A model generated the notes under the pieces. It ran no database searches. It had not been told where the DNA came from and was given only the letters and a program-made list of their open reading frames with translations. The position numbers and the translations under genes were made by a program. From assembly GCA_003150035.1 (NCBI GenBank), contig QALR01000026.1, positions 1 through 64,000 on the forward strand: a DNA stretch of 64,000 nt. Direction: 5' to 3'. The stretch's first letter is position 1. Each line of letters starts with the position of its first letter. Of this stretch, positions 7,855 to 16,538 are shown in pieces. The DNA is from Clostridiales bacterium. GTDB taxonomy: Bacteria > Bacillota > Clostridia > Oscillospirales > CAG-272.

Positions 7855-9180
7855 TTACTCAAGGATTTCCACCTTTTCGATAGAGGTCACAAAGCCTGCA
7901 TTATCCAGTCTCGCCAGCATAAGTCCTCCCTCTTTTGTGGGGGCCTCCTCGATTACCCGACAGATACTTCCCAAGATAAGAATTTCCGAACCCAAAAAAC
8001 AGGTCTCCAAAACCTCACAGGAGATATCATCCAGAATCACCGTTGGACTGCTCCCGTCTTTCTCCATTCGGTACAGTCGGCTGAAACTATTATAAGAGAT
8101 ATTCTTATTTCCGCGCGTGTCTGTCATAGTGCCAAGATAACGCGGCTCATATATCGTGTAATAAATATATTCGTCTGTTACGGCCAATAATCTCGGGACC
8201 GCATCTTGCTCCAGCGTTTGAAGACGGACGACCTCGCCTCTTCGGAAATCGAGCGCCACAAGCGCAAGCGGCGTTTCTTCCGTGGTATCCGTCAGAGAAT
8301 CGTAATCATACCGATACTCAATAAAATAAAGCCGTTCTCCGTCAAATATCCCACTGCTCGAACTGCCCTCTATCCCGGGGACAAGCGCTATTTCCTCCAT
8401 ATCCAAATTTGAGCGATAGAGGGCCGTCCCCTCTTCCCCTAACACGAACAAATATAGGCAGTCATATCCCAGGAGATAATTGGAGACATATAGATCCGTC
8501 TGCGATGTCAGTTCTCTCATCTCGCCGGAAGCGACATCGTAGCGCATCAAATTTCTGTCCCCCGTTTCACTATCAATGGTAATCATATAGGCATAATGGT
8601 CATAAATCTTCAGAGAATATAGTCCGAAAGGATCATAATAAAGCTCATCCCAGCCACCATTTTCCCCGAACGAATATTCGATCTTTATATCTCCGCCGTC
8701 AAAATTAAAAGAACACAGCTTCTGTCCGCGAAGAGCATAAAATCGGTTATTGTATGCGCAATATTCAATGCCCTGCGTTCCGCCCATGATTCCTGTCATG
8801 GTAAATTTATAGGAAATGCAAGTGCTCAACTGATGGTCACACAATGGATCAAAACAAAAAATATAGCTTTCTCCATCTATTTTATTATAATAAAACAACT
8901 GGTCGCTGTACATATACAATACTCTTGTCGGCGTTTCCACCATCACATTTCCATCCTTATAGCCTTTTCGGAAAAGCCATTCGTCAGTTGCCGGCGGATT
9001 TTCCGTACTGTTTGTTTCGACTGTATCGGTCGGTTGTGTTGTACTTTCCGTTTTATCGCCGGTCACAAATGAATGATTTGTTTGCTCGGTTCCACTGCAT
9101 TCTTGTCCCTGCGACGTTGCTCCGCAACCGGCCATCCCAATTGTAAAAAAGCACAAAAGCACCGCCATCAACTTTTTCAT
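7855..9180 (-). CDS. Propeller-like lipoprotein of cassette copy 2 (paralogue of 4608-5993)
   Basis: A 441-residue lipoprotein with signal MKKLMAVLLCFFTIGMAGC and lipobox MAGC, a Thr/Glu/Ser linker to about residue 65, and the same strand-rich body as copy 1. The shared CFDPLCDH motif follows NKIDGESYIF near residue 105. Other shared segments are NNRFYALRGQKLCSF, YRMEKDGSSP and LDDISCEV. It starts 39 bases after the secreted-protein gene ends. A sensor or surface-binding role is only a guess from the anchored propeller form. Confidence 0.8.
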   Translation of the reverse strand: MKKLMAVLLCFFTIGMAGCGATSQGQECSGTEQTNHSFVTGDKTESTTQPTDTVETNSTENPPATDEWLFRKGYKDGNVMVETPTRVLYMYSDQLFYYNKIDGESYIFCFDPLCDHQLSTCISYKFTMTGIMGGTQGIEYCAYNNRFYALRGQKLCSFNFDGGDIKIEYSFGENGGWDELYYDPFGLYSLKIYDHYAYMITIDSETGDRNLMRYDVASGEMRELTSQTDLYVSNYLLGYDCLYLFVLGEEGTALYRSNLDMEEIALVPGIEGSSSSGIFDGERLYFIEYRYDYDSLTDTTEETPLALVALDFRRGEVVRLQTLEQDAVPRLLAVTDEYIYYTIYEPRYLGTMTDTRGNKNISYNSFSRLYRMEKDGSSPTVILDDISCEVLETCFLGSEILILGSICRVIEEAPTKEGGLMLARLDNAGFVTSIEKVEILE

Positions 9181-9219
9181 CCCTTACCTCCTATCCATCG
9201 CCTTTATATAAAATCGAAA

Positions 9220-9672
9220 TCAAAAATCTTCTCCTCTATACATATCAAGGCCAAACGTTGTAAGTACATCGCCGTTAATAATCAAAGTATGGTCAGAAGT
9301 AATCCAATCTACCACCTTCCCCGTCTCAGCGATAACTGAAGTTTGAGATAAAACACCAGTTCCATACTCACCCAGCATCAATTCATCCGAGACCTGAGAA
9401 TTTGTAGAGAAGCTAGAATCTGTGTATGTTATGACACAAAATGTATAAGTTTGGGCCAACATGCTAGAAGCGATTGCCAAATTATCTCCGGCAATCGCCG
9501 TTATGGCATGTGCATTTCCATCATATCTTAAAAAATAATTAACACGATATCCGGGCAAAATATCATAATCATAGCGATTAATCGGATTTTCTGCAAACGC
9601 GGTAAGAGAAAAAGCAGAGAACAGCATCGCAATCGACATCACAAGCGCAAAGATTTTTGTATTTTTCTTCAT
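9220..9672 (-). CDS. Small secreted protein of cassette copy 2 (paralogue of 6050-6499)
   Basis: A 150-residue protein with a Sec signal peptide (MKKNTKIFALVMSIAMLFSA, cleavage after AFA) nearly identical to copy 1. The mature part is diverged but keeps the size, a late IINGDVLT-like strand comparable to IVNGEAYS of copy 1, and the GEDF end. No known domain is recognised. It is the first gene of the upstream cassette and lies behind the second copy of the leader repeat. Confidence 0.8.
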   Translation of the reverse strand: MKKNTKIFALVMSIAMLFSAFSLTAFAENPINRYDYDILPGYRVNYFLRYDGNAHAITAIAGDNLAIASSMLAQTYTFCVITYTDSSFSTNSQVSDELMLGEYGTGVLSQTSVIAETGKVVDWITSDHTLIINGDVLTTFGLDMYRGEDF

Positions 9673-9794
9673 AAGTAAATTCCTTTCTAATTTTCATATT
9701 AAATTTTGACAATCTTTTTTCCTAAAAGTCTTTTTGAAACAAAAGCGCACGGATAAACGGGAATCTCTCCCACATTTTTATCCGTGCGCCTGCG

Positions 9795-9854
9795 CTATGT
9801 TCCGATTGGGATGCCTGCTTTCATAGCATCGGCGACGGCCGCCAGCTGCGTCAT
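9795..9854 (-). CDS. Possible 19-residue leader peptide, copy 2
   Basis: It encodes the same peptide as the copy-1 ORF at 6623-6682, with the same GGAG ribosome-site spacing. The only base change inside the ORF is synonymous. See the copy-1 entry for the doubts. Confidence 0.35.
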   Translation of the reverse strand: MTQLAAVADAMKAGIPIGT

Positions 9855-9910
9855 CGCGGATTCTCCGGTAGAGCACGCTCCTTCACTTCCCTGTTTTACA
9901 CTCTATAGTA

Positions 9911-9939
9911 ACTCTACCAGAATTTTGTAATTTTGTCAA
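9911..9939 (-). promoter_or_regulatory. Leader promoter, copy 2
   Basis: TTGACA (9934-9939), a 17-base spacer and TAGAGT (9911-9916) on the minus strand, a slightly better -10 than in copy 1. Confidence 0.5.
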
Positions 9940-10180
9940 TCCCGCTTTTGGAATAAATTTAATTTTTTCAAATATTAATCACTTCATTATACGCTGTTTT
10001 TCTTTATATTGTTAAAAATCCTATATTTCGACATTTATCGACATGTGTTTTCATATCGGCAGTAAACTCCTTATAGAAAAACCCACATTTCAGATTGGCC
10101 CGCTTGCTTCCACGCTGTGGCGGGCAAATATCTTCAACCACAAAAAATTGTTTTAACGGTTCTTCTCAATTTATGTATTT

Positions 10181-10209
10181 ATAATATCATATTATGATGT
10201 GATTGTCAA
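10181..10209 (-). promoter_or_regulatory. Strong distal promoter of the lipoprotein/ABC cluster
   Basis: TTGACA (10204-10209), a 17-base spacer and TATTAT (10181-10186) on the minus strand, close to sigma-A consensus. It would start a transcript running through 10057-10170, where GCCCGC and GCGGGC (10097-10126) can pair, into the copy-2 leader. The rest of 10057-10300 holds no gene that I can support. Confidence 0.65.
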
Positions 10210-10300
10210 TATTTTTGGGTAATATAATAGTTCAACGAATTGAATTATTACAAATTACTTTTCTCAAAATCGGCTTTTATAAAAAAGTTATAGCAAAGGC

Positions 10301-10329
10301 TTGACTTGCGAAAAAAAATGTGTTAAAAT
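10301..10329 (+). promoter_or_regulatory. Promoter of tRNA-Ser(GGA)
   Basis: TTGACT (10301-10306), a 17-base spacer and TAAAAT (10324-10329), about 58 bases before the mature tRNA 5' end. Confidence 0.7.
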
Positions 10330-10386
10330 AAAAAAGCTGTTTTGAGAGCTTTGATAGAAAGAGTTGTCATTCTTATCCTTAATTTT

Positions 10387-10477
10387 GGAGAAGTCGCTTA
10401 GCTGGTCGAGGGCGCACGATTGGAAATCGTGTAGGCGGTAAAACGCCTCGAGGGTTCGAATCCCTCCTTCTCCGCCA
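10387..10477 (+). tRNA. tRNA-Ser (anticodon GGA)
   Basis: The acceptor arms GGAGAAG and CTTCTCC pair, the anticodon loop TTGGAAA sits in a CACGA/TCGTG stem, and there is a long class II variable arm and a T-arm with GGTTCGAATCC. The CCA end is encoded at 10475-10477. Confidence 0.97.
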
Positions 10478-10483
10478 AAGAAA

Positions 10484-10542
10484 AAACCACTGTATATTGT
10501 TCGTGATCGCCTTAGCATCCGCAATATATAGTGGTTTTCGTT
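10484..10542 (+). terminator. Long hairpin after tRNA-Ser
   Basis: Arms AAAACCACTGTATATTG and CAATATATAGTGGTTTT pair with about 20 bases of loop. The rest of 10543-10738 has no gene; it holds a GC-rich repeat-like stretch around 10570-10630 with short inverted segments (AGTCCAT and ATGGAC). Confidence 0.7.
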
Positions 10543-10740
10543 TTTGGATATGATTTTTGTTACGTTTCCATGGGACGATAGCCTTCGGCCTCAAGTCCAT
10601 ATCGGCAAGCCGTAGCTTGATGGACAAATCATTCCCTTCATAACCACGCTCTTGTCAGATTTTCAGCATGCGGCTGCCGCAGACGTTCACCCTTTCTCTG
10701 AAAACATTTTTTGTTTACTTGGTCAATCCTATAGCAAAAA

Positions 10741-10772
10741 CAAAGCCCTTACCAAAAAAGAATAAGGACTTT
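10741..10772 (-). terminator. Terminator of the DUF6440 gene
   Basis: On the minus strand AAGTCCTTA and TAAGGGCTT pair and are followed by TGTTTTTG, 12 bases beyond the stop codon. Confidence 0.65.
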
Positions 10773-10783
10773 TTCTTTTTATG

Positions 10784-10987
10784 CTATTCATCAGTCAATT
10801 GGGCAAGCTCCTCTTCTGTCGCAATCATGGGTTTCCCGTTTTCATCGAGCAACGGGGTAACACCGCCGGAATAACCGGAAAACTGAAACAAATAATAGAC
10901 GCCTGTTTGTCTGTCTACCCAAATTTGAATTCCCTCCATCATTCCCTGCGTATAAACCTTGATAAATCTCTTGCCATTCTCCTTCAT
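10784..10987 (-). CDS. DUF6440 family protein
   Basis: A 67-residue protein whose start at 10987 follows AAACAGGGAGGCATTT; longer starts lack a ribosome site. It has the family's layout: an N-terminal GKRFIKVY strand, then IQIWVDRQTGVYYLF and GYSGGVTPLLDENGKP, ending in a short acidic helix. DUF6440 proteins are small cytoplasmic proteins of unknown role common in Clostridia and their mobile elements. It stands alone with its own terminator, between tRNA-Ser and clpC. Confidence 0.85.
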   Translation of the reverse strand: MKENGKRFIKVYTQGMMEGIQIWVDRQTGVYYLFQFSGYSGGVTPLLDENGKPMIATEEELAQLTDE

Positions 10988-11114
10988 AAATGCCTCCCTG
11001 TTTATTTTTTTCAGTGATAGGATAGCACATTCCCTCCTCTTTTTCAACCCCTTCTCATTCATCGTGAAACATACACAATTTCTAAAAGCCGGACATTGCA
11101 TAAACAAAGCGGGG

Positions 11115-13571
11115 TCATGCCCCGCTTTCTTCTTTTTCTTTTTTTACATAATCGATTTTGCCGTCAGAAGCAAAAACGTCAATACAGTCGCCCTCTTCTA
11201 TCTTTCCGTCCAACATCCAAAGAGAAAAAGCGTCTTCGATTTTAGAGGAAATTTCGCGGCGGAGCGGACGCGCGCCATAGGCGTCCACGGATTCACAGGA
11301 CGCAAGCATTTCGGCGACGGAAGCATCAAAGTGCGCCGAAATGCCGAGCGCGGTAATTCTATTTTCTACGTCCCTTAGCATCATACCCGCAATCGATACA
11401 ATGCTCTCATGGCTCAGTCTGTCAAATACGATAATCTCGTCGATCCGATTGACAAGCTCCGGACGGAAGCTTTCCCGCAGCCGTTTCATTCGTTCCGTCC
11501 GCTCAGACGCTCGCGTTTCTCCCTCCGCCCGATCGACAGAAAAGCCAAGAGCACCCCGTATATCGGAAGCTGGCGTACCAATATTGGTCGTCATAATGAT
11601 AATCGCATTCTTAAAGCTTGCCGTTCTTCCTGTGGAATCTGTCAAAATTCCATCATCCAAAATTTGTAAAAGCAGATTAAAAATATCAGGATGGGCTTTC
11701 TCAATCTCATCAAACAAAATAACGGAATACGGACGCCGCCTGACCTTTTCCGTTAGTCCCCCGCCCTCGTCATAGCCCACATACCCGGGAGGAGAGCCTA
11801 TCATTTTAGATACGCTGTGCTTTTCCATATATTCGCTCATATCCAGACGAATCAGGGCATTTTCCGAGCCGAAGACAATATCGGCAACCGCCTTGGCAAG
11901 TTCGGTTTTGCCGACACCCGTCGGACCCATAAAAAGAAGGGAGCAGATTGGCCTTGCCGGATTTCCCAGTCCCACCCTGCCGCGGCGGATGGCGCGCGAG
12001 GTGGCGGAAATCGCGTCATCCTGTCCGACGATACGCGCCTGCAAAAGCTCCTCCAGATGAAGCAGGCGATCTCCCTCTGTAGACGAGAGTTTTTTTACCG
12101 GAATTCCCGTCCAAGAGGTAACAATATCGGCGATGTCTTCGGCTTCGATTTTTTCCCGGTGGCGCTCCCGCTCTTTTTTTATCGCCTCCTTCTCTGCCCG
12201 ATACTGCTTTTCAAGCACGGCTGCCTTATCCCTCATCTCGGCGGCAAGCTCGAATTTTTGCTCATGAATGGCATTTTCTTTTTTCTCGAGCAGCAGCTTA
12301 ATTTGATTTTCATATTCGGCAAGCTGCGGCGTGCTCCCGTAGCTCTCAATTCGTTTTTTGGAGGCCGCTTCATCCACGAGATCGATCGCCTTATCCGGCA
12401 GGAAACGGTCGGGAATATATCTCGCTGAAAGCGTCACAGCCGCCGAAAGCGCCTCATCGGTAATCACAATATGATGATGGCTTTCATATTTGGGACGCAG
12501 TCCCTTCAGGATGGCAAGCGTTTGTTCCTCATCCGGCTCCGATACTAAAACCGACTGAAAACGCCTTTCCAGTGCGGCGTCCTTTTCAATGTGCTTGCGG
12601 TACTCTGTAATGGTAGTCGCGCCGATCACCTGAATTTCTCCTCTGGCAAGCACCGGCTTTAGAATGTTGGCTGCATCAACGGCTCCCTCCGCCGCGCCGG
12701 CACCTACAATAGTATGGATTTCATCGATAAATAAAATGATGTTTTTGTTTTTCATCACCTCATCCATTACCTTTTTTAGGCGGTCTTCAAATTCCCCCCT
12801 GTATTTGGCCCCGGCAATCATCGAACCAATGTCCAGGGTGATAACCACCTTATCGGCAAGATTATCCGGTACGGTGCCCGACGCGATTCTTGCGGCAAGT
12901 CCCTCCACAACGGCGGTTTTTCCCACGCCCGGCTCCCCGATTAGGCACGGATTGTTCTTGGTGCGCCGTGACAAAATCTGAATGACTCGCTCCGTTTCCG
13001 TTTCCCTCCCAACAATGGGATCGAGAAGCCCGCACATGGCAAGCATGGTCAGGTCCCGTCCGTATTGACCGACGGCGGAAGAAGCTCCCGACCCGCTCTT
13101 CGCCGACTTTCCCTGCGGTGCCTCTACCTCCGCGCCCATATCACCAAAAAAAGCGATAATGTCGTTTTGCAGCTCGCTGAGACTGACATTCTGGGCAATA
13201 ATCAGCTTGACCGCGACGGATTCCCGTTCTGTCGCCAAAGAAAGCAGGAGATCCTCCGTTCCGATAAGCGTATGCCCGTATCTTGCGGCAACAGATGAGG
13301 ACGCCTCGATAACACGGCGCAGTCCCGGCGTCATATCGCCGGCGTCAAGGACGTTTTCTTCTCCCGTTCCTGAAAGCTCTTCGACAAGCTCGCGTGTCGG
13401 TGCATAAAAAATACCCCTGGCTGAAAGAAGGTTGCCGGCAACGCTGTCCCTGTCTCCAAGCATGGCAAGCAGGAGATGCTCTGTACCGATATAGGTATGT
13501 CCAAGCCTGCCGGCCTCATTTGCCGCTTGTTTCAGGATATTCTTCGCCGTTGCCGTAAATTTGTTCTGCAT
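11115..13571 (-). CDS. clpC: ATP-dependent Clp protease ATP-binding subunit ClpC
   Basis: This 818-residue AAA+ unfoldase feeds substrates to the ClpP protease in the cytoplasm. It has two Clp-N repeats (residues 4-145), AAA-1 with Walker A GEPGVGKT at 212-219, a UVR-containing coiled middle domain (about 400-450), AAA-2 with Walker A GPTGVGKT near 540 and the C-terminal D2-small domain. The length suits ClpC rather than ClpB, whose middle domain is much longer. The start at 13571 follows GGAGG with 11 bases of spacing. No ctsR, mcsA or mcsB lies next to it, so the usual clpC operon is broken up here. Confidence 0.95.
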   Translation of the reverse strand: MQNKFTATAKNILKQAANEAGRLGHTYIGTEHLLLAMLGDRDSVAGNLLSARGIFYAPTRELVEELSGTGEENVLDAGDMTPGLRRVIEASSSVAARYGHTLIGTEDLLLSLATERESVAVKLIIAQNVSLSELQNDIIAFFGDMGAEVEAPQGKSAKSGSGASSAVGQYGRDLTMLAMCGLLDPIVGRETETERVIQILSRRTKNNPCLIGEPGVGKTAVVEGLAARIASGTVPDNLADKVVITLDIGSMIAGAKYRGEFEDRLKKVMDEVMKNKNIILFIDEIHTIVGAGAAEGAVDAANILKPVLARGEIQVIGATTITEYRKHIEKDAALERRFQSVLVSEPDEEQTLAILKGLRPKYESHHHIVITDEALSAAVTLSARYIPDRFLPDKAIDLVDEAASKKRIESYGSTPQLAEYENQIKLLLEKKENAIHEQKFELAAEMRDKAAVLEKQYRAEKEAIKKERERHREKIEAEDIADIVTSWTGIPVKKLSSTEGDRLLHLEELLQARIVGQDDAISATSRAIRRGRVGLGNPARPICSLLFMGPTGVGKTELAKAVADIVFGSENALIRLDMSEYMEKHSVSKMIGSPPGYVGYDEGGGLTEKVRRRPYSVILFDEIEKAHPDIFNLLLQILDDGILTDSTGRTASFKNAIIIMTTNIGTPASDIRGALGFSVDRAEGETRASERTERMKRLRESFRPELVNRIDEIIVFDRLSHESIVSIAGMMLRDVENRITALGISAHFDASVAEMLASCESVDAYGARPLRREISSKIEDAFSLWMLDGKIEEGDCIDVFASDGKIDYVKKEKEESGA

Positions 13572-13637
13572 GAATCGGGTTCCCTCCATCGTGTATGGTA
13601 TGCAAAAATCATCATTTTTCTTGAAATAAGAAAAACA

Positions 13638-13666
13638 TTGAAATTTATCAAAATATATTTTATAAT
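13638..13666 (+). promoter_or_regulatory. Promoter of comM
   Basis: TTGAAA (13638-13643), a 17-base spacer and TATAAT (13661-13666), 34 bases before the comM start. Confidence 0.7.
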
Positions 13667-13699
13667 ATTTATAGATTTTATTCATATCAGAGGTGCTGT

Positions 13700-15244
13700 A
13701 TGTTATCAAAAGTTTCTGGGGCAGGGATATCCGGAATTGAGGGCTATGCCGTTACGGTGGAATGCAATGCCAGCGACAGACTTCCTGCATTCGGCATTGT
13801 CGGACTTCCGGATGCTGCCATCAAAGAATCCAAGGAACGAATCAAAGCAGCGCTCATCAACAGCGGCTTTTTCTTTCCTGACGCCGAAATCACCGTCAAT
13901 CTTGCGCCTGCCGATAAGAAAAAGGAGGGCTCCTCCTACGATCTTGCTATTCTCATCTCCATTATGAAATGCGCCGGCATGATACCGCCCGAGCTCTCGC
14001 TCGACGACAAATGCTTTATCGGAGAGCTTTCCTTATCCGGAGAGCTGCGCGGCGTGAAAGGGGCGCTCTCCATGTGCATGGCGGCAAAGGAGAACGGGAA
14101 AGCGGAGCTTTACATATCCGCCGAAAATGCGGCGGAGGCCGCTATTGTATCGGGTATACGCGTATTTCCCGTTCATCATGTTCGCGAGCTTGTGGCGCAT
14201 CTCAAGGGAACCTGCGGAATAGAGCCCGCCGTATTTGATAAAAGTATATTGGAAAAAGGAAAAATATATGCCGGACTTGATTTTTCCGATGTCAAGGGAC
14301 AGCGTCGCGCCAAGCTAGCGCTCGAGGTCGCGGCGGCCGGCGGCCACAACGTTCTGCTCATCGGTCCCCCTGGCACAGGAAAAAGCATGCTCGCCAAACG
14401 TATCCCTACTATTTTGCCCGAAATGACACTGGATGAATCAATCGAGGTCACAAAAATTCATTCGGTCGCCGGCATGCTTCCCGCAGGCGCGTCGCTCATT
14501 ACCGCCCGTCCCTTCCGTGCGCCGCATCATACGATGTCAGCGGCTGGACTTGCCGGAGGCGGAAAAATCCCGGAGCCGGGGGAGATCTCCCTCGCGCATG
14601 GCGGCGTGCTGTTTCTCGACGAGCTGCCGGAATTTTCGGTGCAGGCGATGGAAGCACTCCGTCAACCACTAGAGGATGGCGCTATTACGATAACCCGTGT
14701 AAACGGAAAGGCAACATTCCCGGCGAGCTTCATGCTTGTTTGCGCCATGAATCCATGCAAATGCGGCTACTATGGGCATCCGACCAAGAAATGCACATGC
14801 TCACAGAGCGATATCCGCCGATATCTTTCCAAAATCAGCGGCCCTCTGCTCGACCGTATGGATATTCAGGTGGAAATGCCGTCGCTTTCCTATGGGGAGG
14901 TGGCGGGAGAGGTGGCAGAGCCCGTCGAGTCTTCCGAAGCCATCCGAGAGAGAGTCAACAAGGCACGCTCAGTCGCCCATGCTCGCTATGCAGGCGAGGA
15001 CAGGCTCTACTGCAACGCCGCGCTCTCCCCCTCTCAGATCCGCAAATACTGCCAAATGGACAAAGCGGCGACAGAGCTTCTGAAGGCCGCCTTTGCCAAA
15101 CTCGGACTTTCCGCCCGCGGATACGACCGGATTTTGCGCGTCGCGCGCACGGTCGCAGACCTTGCGGAAAGCGAGCTGATTCTTGCACCGCACGTCGCGC
15201 AGGCCATTCAGTTCCGTTCGCTTGATCGGAAATATTGGACGTAA
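13700..15244 (+). CDS. comM: YifB/ComM family Mg-chelatase-like AAA+ ATPase
   Basis: A 514-residue protein of the YifB/ComM family, whose studied members are hexameric helicases that help integrate foreign DNA during transformation. It has the N-terminal ChlI-like domain (VECNASDRLPAFGIVGLPD), the Mg_chelatase AAA+ core with Walker A GPPGTGKS near residue 220 and Walker B GGVLFLDELPE, a zinc-like CKCGYYG segment near 355, and the C-terminal Mg_chelatase_C domain ending SLDRKYW. Full length for the family. It is divergent from clpC with 128 bases between them. Confidence 0.93.
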   Translation: MLSKVSGAGISGIEGYAVTVECNASDRLPAFGIVGLPDAAIKESKERIKAALINSGFFFPDAEITVNLAPADKKKEGSSYDLAILISIMKCAGMIPPELSLDDKCFIGELSLSGELRGVKGALSMCMAAKENGKAELYISAENAAEAAIVSGIRVFPVHHVRELVAHLKGTCGIEPAVFDKSILEKGKIYAGLDFSDVKGQRRAKLALEVAAAGGHNVLLIGPPGTGKSMLAKRIPTILPEMTLDESIEVTKIHSVAGMLPAGASLITARPFRAPHHTMSAAGLAGGGKIPEPGEISLAHGGVLFLDELPEFSVQAMEALRQPLEDGAITITRVNGKATFPASFMLVCAMNPCKCGYYGHPTKKCTCSQSDIRRYLSKISGPLLDRMDIQVEMPSLSYGEVAGEVAEPVESSEAIRERVNKARSVAHARYAGEDRLYCNAALSPSQIRKYCQMDKAATELLKAAFAKLGLSARGYDRILRVARTVADLAESELILAPHVAQAIQFRSLDRKYWT

Positions 15245-15364
15245 TACCCGCATTTATCAAAATCCCCTATCGGGTTTCGTCTCATGTTCTTAACGGAGAA
15301 ATAAAATTTAAGCCCGTGCGCATTTGTCATACAAATGCGAAATTCGTAAAAAAGGAGAACAAGG

Positions 15365-15970
15365 ATGAACGAGGTAATCGAGCACTATAACAAGCTAATC
15401 GATGAAAATAACGATCCTGTTCACGATTCCAAACCGTTAAAAGATTATATGGATAAATGGGACGGCGAGCGCTTTATTGAGAGTATGAAGCTTAATAAAA
15501 ATAAATGGGCTTTGGAAATCGGAGTCGGAACAGGTCGTCTTGCCATTAAAGTTGCTCCCCTCTGCCAACTATTTTGGGGGATTGATATTTCTCCCAAAAC
15601 AATTTCGAGAGCCGCTGAAAACCTTTCATCATATCACAACATTCAACTTATCTGCGGCGATTTTATGTCCCATGAATTTACCGATAGTTTTGATGTAATA
15701 TATTCGTCTTTGACGTTTATGCATATAGAAGACAAGCTATCTGCTATCAAAAAAATCGCTTCGTTGTTGAAAGACGAGGGAATTTTTGTTTTATCAATGG
15801 ACAAGAACCGTGATAAATTTATAGATATAGGAACAAGAAAAATAGAGGTATATCCCGATGACCCTGTCATCACACGTAAATTTGTCTTGGAAGCAAACCT
15901 AAATCTCGTAGATGAATTTGAAACGGAACACGCATACGTCATAGTTTGCCAAAAAGCCTCCCCTGTGTAA
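15365..15970 (+). CDS. Class I SAM-dependent methyltransferase
   Basis: A 201-residue protein starting after AAAAAGGAGAACAAGG. The SAM-binding glycine loop LEIGVGTGRLA is at residues 52-62, an acidic motif II follows (WGIDISPKTIS) and a LICGDF segment near 98. The later region (DVIYSSLTFMHIEDKLSAI) matches the common Methyltransf_11/25 fold. The substrate is unknown. The last codons (K-A-S-P-V-stop) lie inside the inverted repeat of the DUF559 element, so that element supplied the present stop codon and perhaps replaced the natural C-terminus. Confidence 0.85.
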   Translation: MNEVIEHYNKLIDENNDPVHDSKPLKDYMDKWDGERFIESMKLNKNKWALEIGVGTGRLAIKVAPLCQLFWGIDISPKTISRAAENLSSYHNIQLICGDFMSHEFTDSFDVIYSSLTFMHIEDKLSAIKKIASLLKDEGIFVLSMDKNRDKFIDIGTRKIEVYPDDPVITRKFVLEANLNLVDEFETEHAYVIVCQKASPV

Positions 15971-16384
15971 AGGGAGGTGGCACGCGAAGCGTGAAGGAGA
16001 GATTGTAATGCAGAGAAAACATAACAAAGAACTCGTTTCAGTAGCCAGAATGCCACGAAAGAATATGACAAAAGAAGAAAAACATCTTTGGTACGATTTT
16101 TTACGCACGTATCCCGTTCGTTTTTCCAGACAAAAGGTACTTGGGAATTATATTGAAGATTTTTACTGCGCCGAAGCGAACTTGTAATTGAACTCGACGG
16201 TTCAGGGCATTATACGGACGAAGCTAAAGAATATGATGAGAAACGCACGGCATTTCTTGAAAAATATGGATTGAAGGTAATAAGAATACCAAATACCGAA
16301 ATTAATAATAATTTTCGTGGTGTTTGCGAATATATAAACCATATCAGCTTCGCTGACAGCTCCCTTTACACAAGGGAGCCTTTT
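15953..16384. mobile_element. Small DUF559-carrying element with terminal inverted repeats
   Basis: The left end (15953-15976, AAAGCCTCCCCTGTGTAAAG then GGAG) is the near-perfect inverse of the right end (16360-16384, reading AAAGGCTCCCTTGTGTAAAG from the other side). Each end is followed inward by a tiny hairpin, CACGC-gaa-GCGTG on the left and TCAGC-ttc-GCTGA on the right. The 430-bp unit contains only the DUF559 frame. I recall similar GTGTAAAGGGAG-bounded DUF559 units in many clostridial genomes, which suggests a dispersed element, but the way it moves is not known to me. Confidence 0.65.
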
Positions 16385-16405
16385 CTTTATCCCCTCCTTT
16401 GCTGA
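16008..16405 (+). pseudogene. DUF559 endonuclease-like protein, frameshifted
   Basis: The first frame starts at ATG 16008 after AAGGAGAGATTGTA and reads through MPRKNMTKEEKHLWYDFL and QKVLGNYIEDFYC, then stops at TAA after residue 59. The next frame continues the same domain at once with LVIELDGSGHYTDEAKEY and LEKYGLKVIRIPN. One missing A near 16182-16184 restores the join. DUF559 belongs to the PD-(D/E)XK-like Vsr superfamily; the ELDG-H-Y part would contain the active-site region. The gene is the only cargo of the inverted-repeat element. Confidence 0.8.
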
Positions 16406-16412
16406 TAAAAAC

Positions 16413-16453
16413 AAAATTCCCACAAACCGTTCGTCAGGTCTGCGGGAAATTTT
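16413..16453 (-). terminator. Terminator of the dnaD-dnaC pair
   Basis: Arms AAAATTCCCACA and TGCGGGAAATTTT pair with a 16-base loop; the minus strand continues with GTTTTTATC. It may serve both directions. Confidence 0.6.
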
Positions 16454-16538
16454 GCTATGTAATTTTTCCGTTAAGAATATCAAACCTTTCCCAACATGGG
16501 ATCTTTATGAAAATACGCGGGCGGAATTTCTCTTCCTC

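Larger units (their letters stand above)
9590..10056. repeat. Long direct repeat, copy 2
   Basis: This is the partner of 6418-6884. It contains the same promoter-like sequence (9911-9939), 19-codon ORF (9795-9854) and hairpin (9745-9789). The homology ends abruptly at 10056. Confidence 0.9.

Noticed and set aside
10288..10524. Minus-strand open frame of 78 residues across the tRNA-Ser
   Set aside because: It reads through the antisense of the tRNA and gives the well-known spurious peptide of tRNA-Ser genes; no ribosome site.
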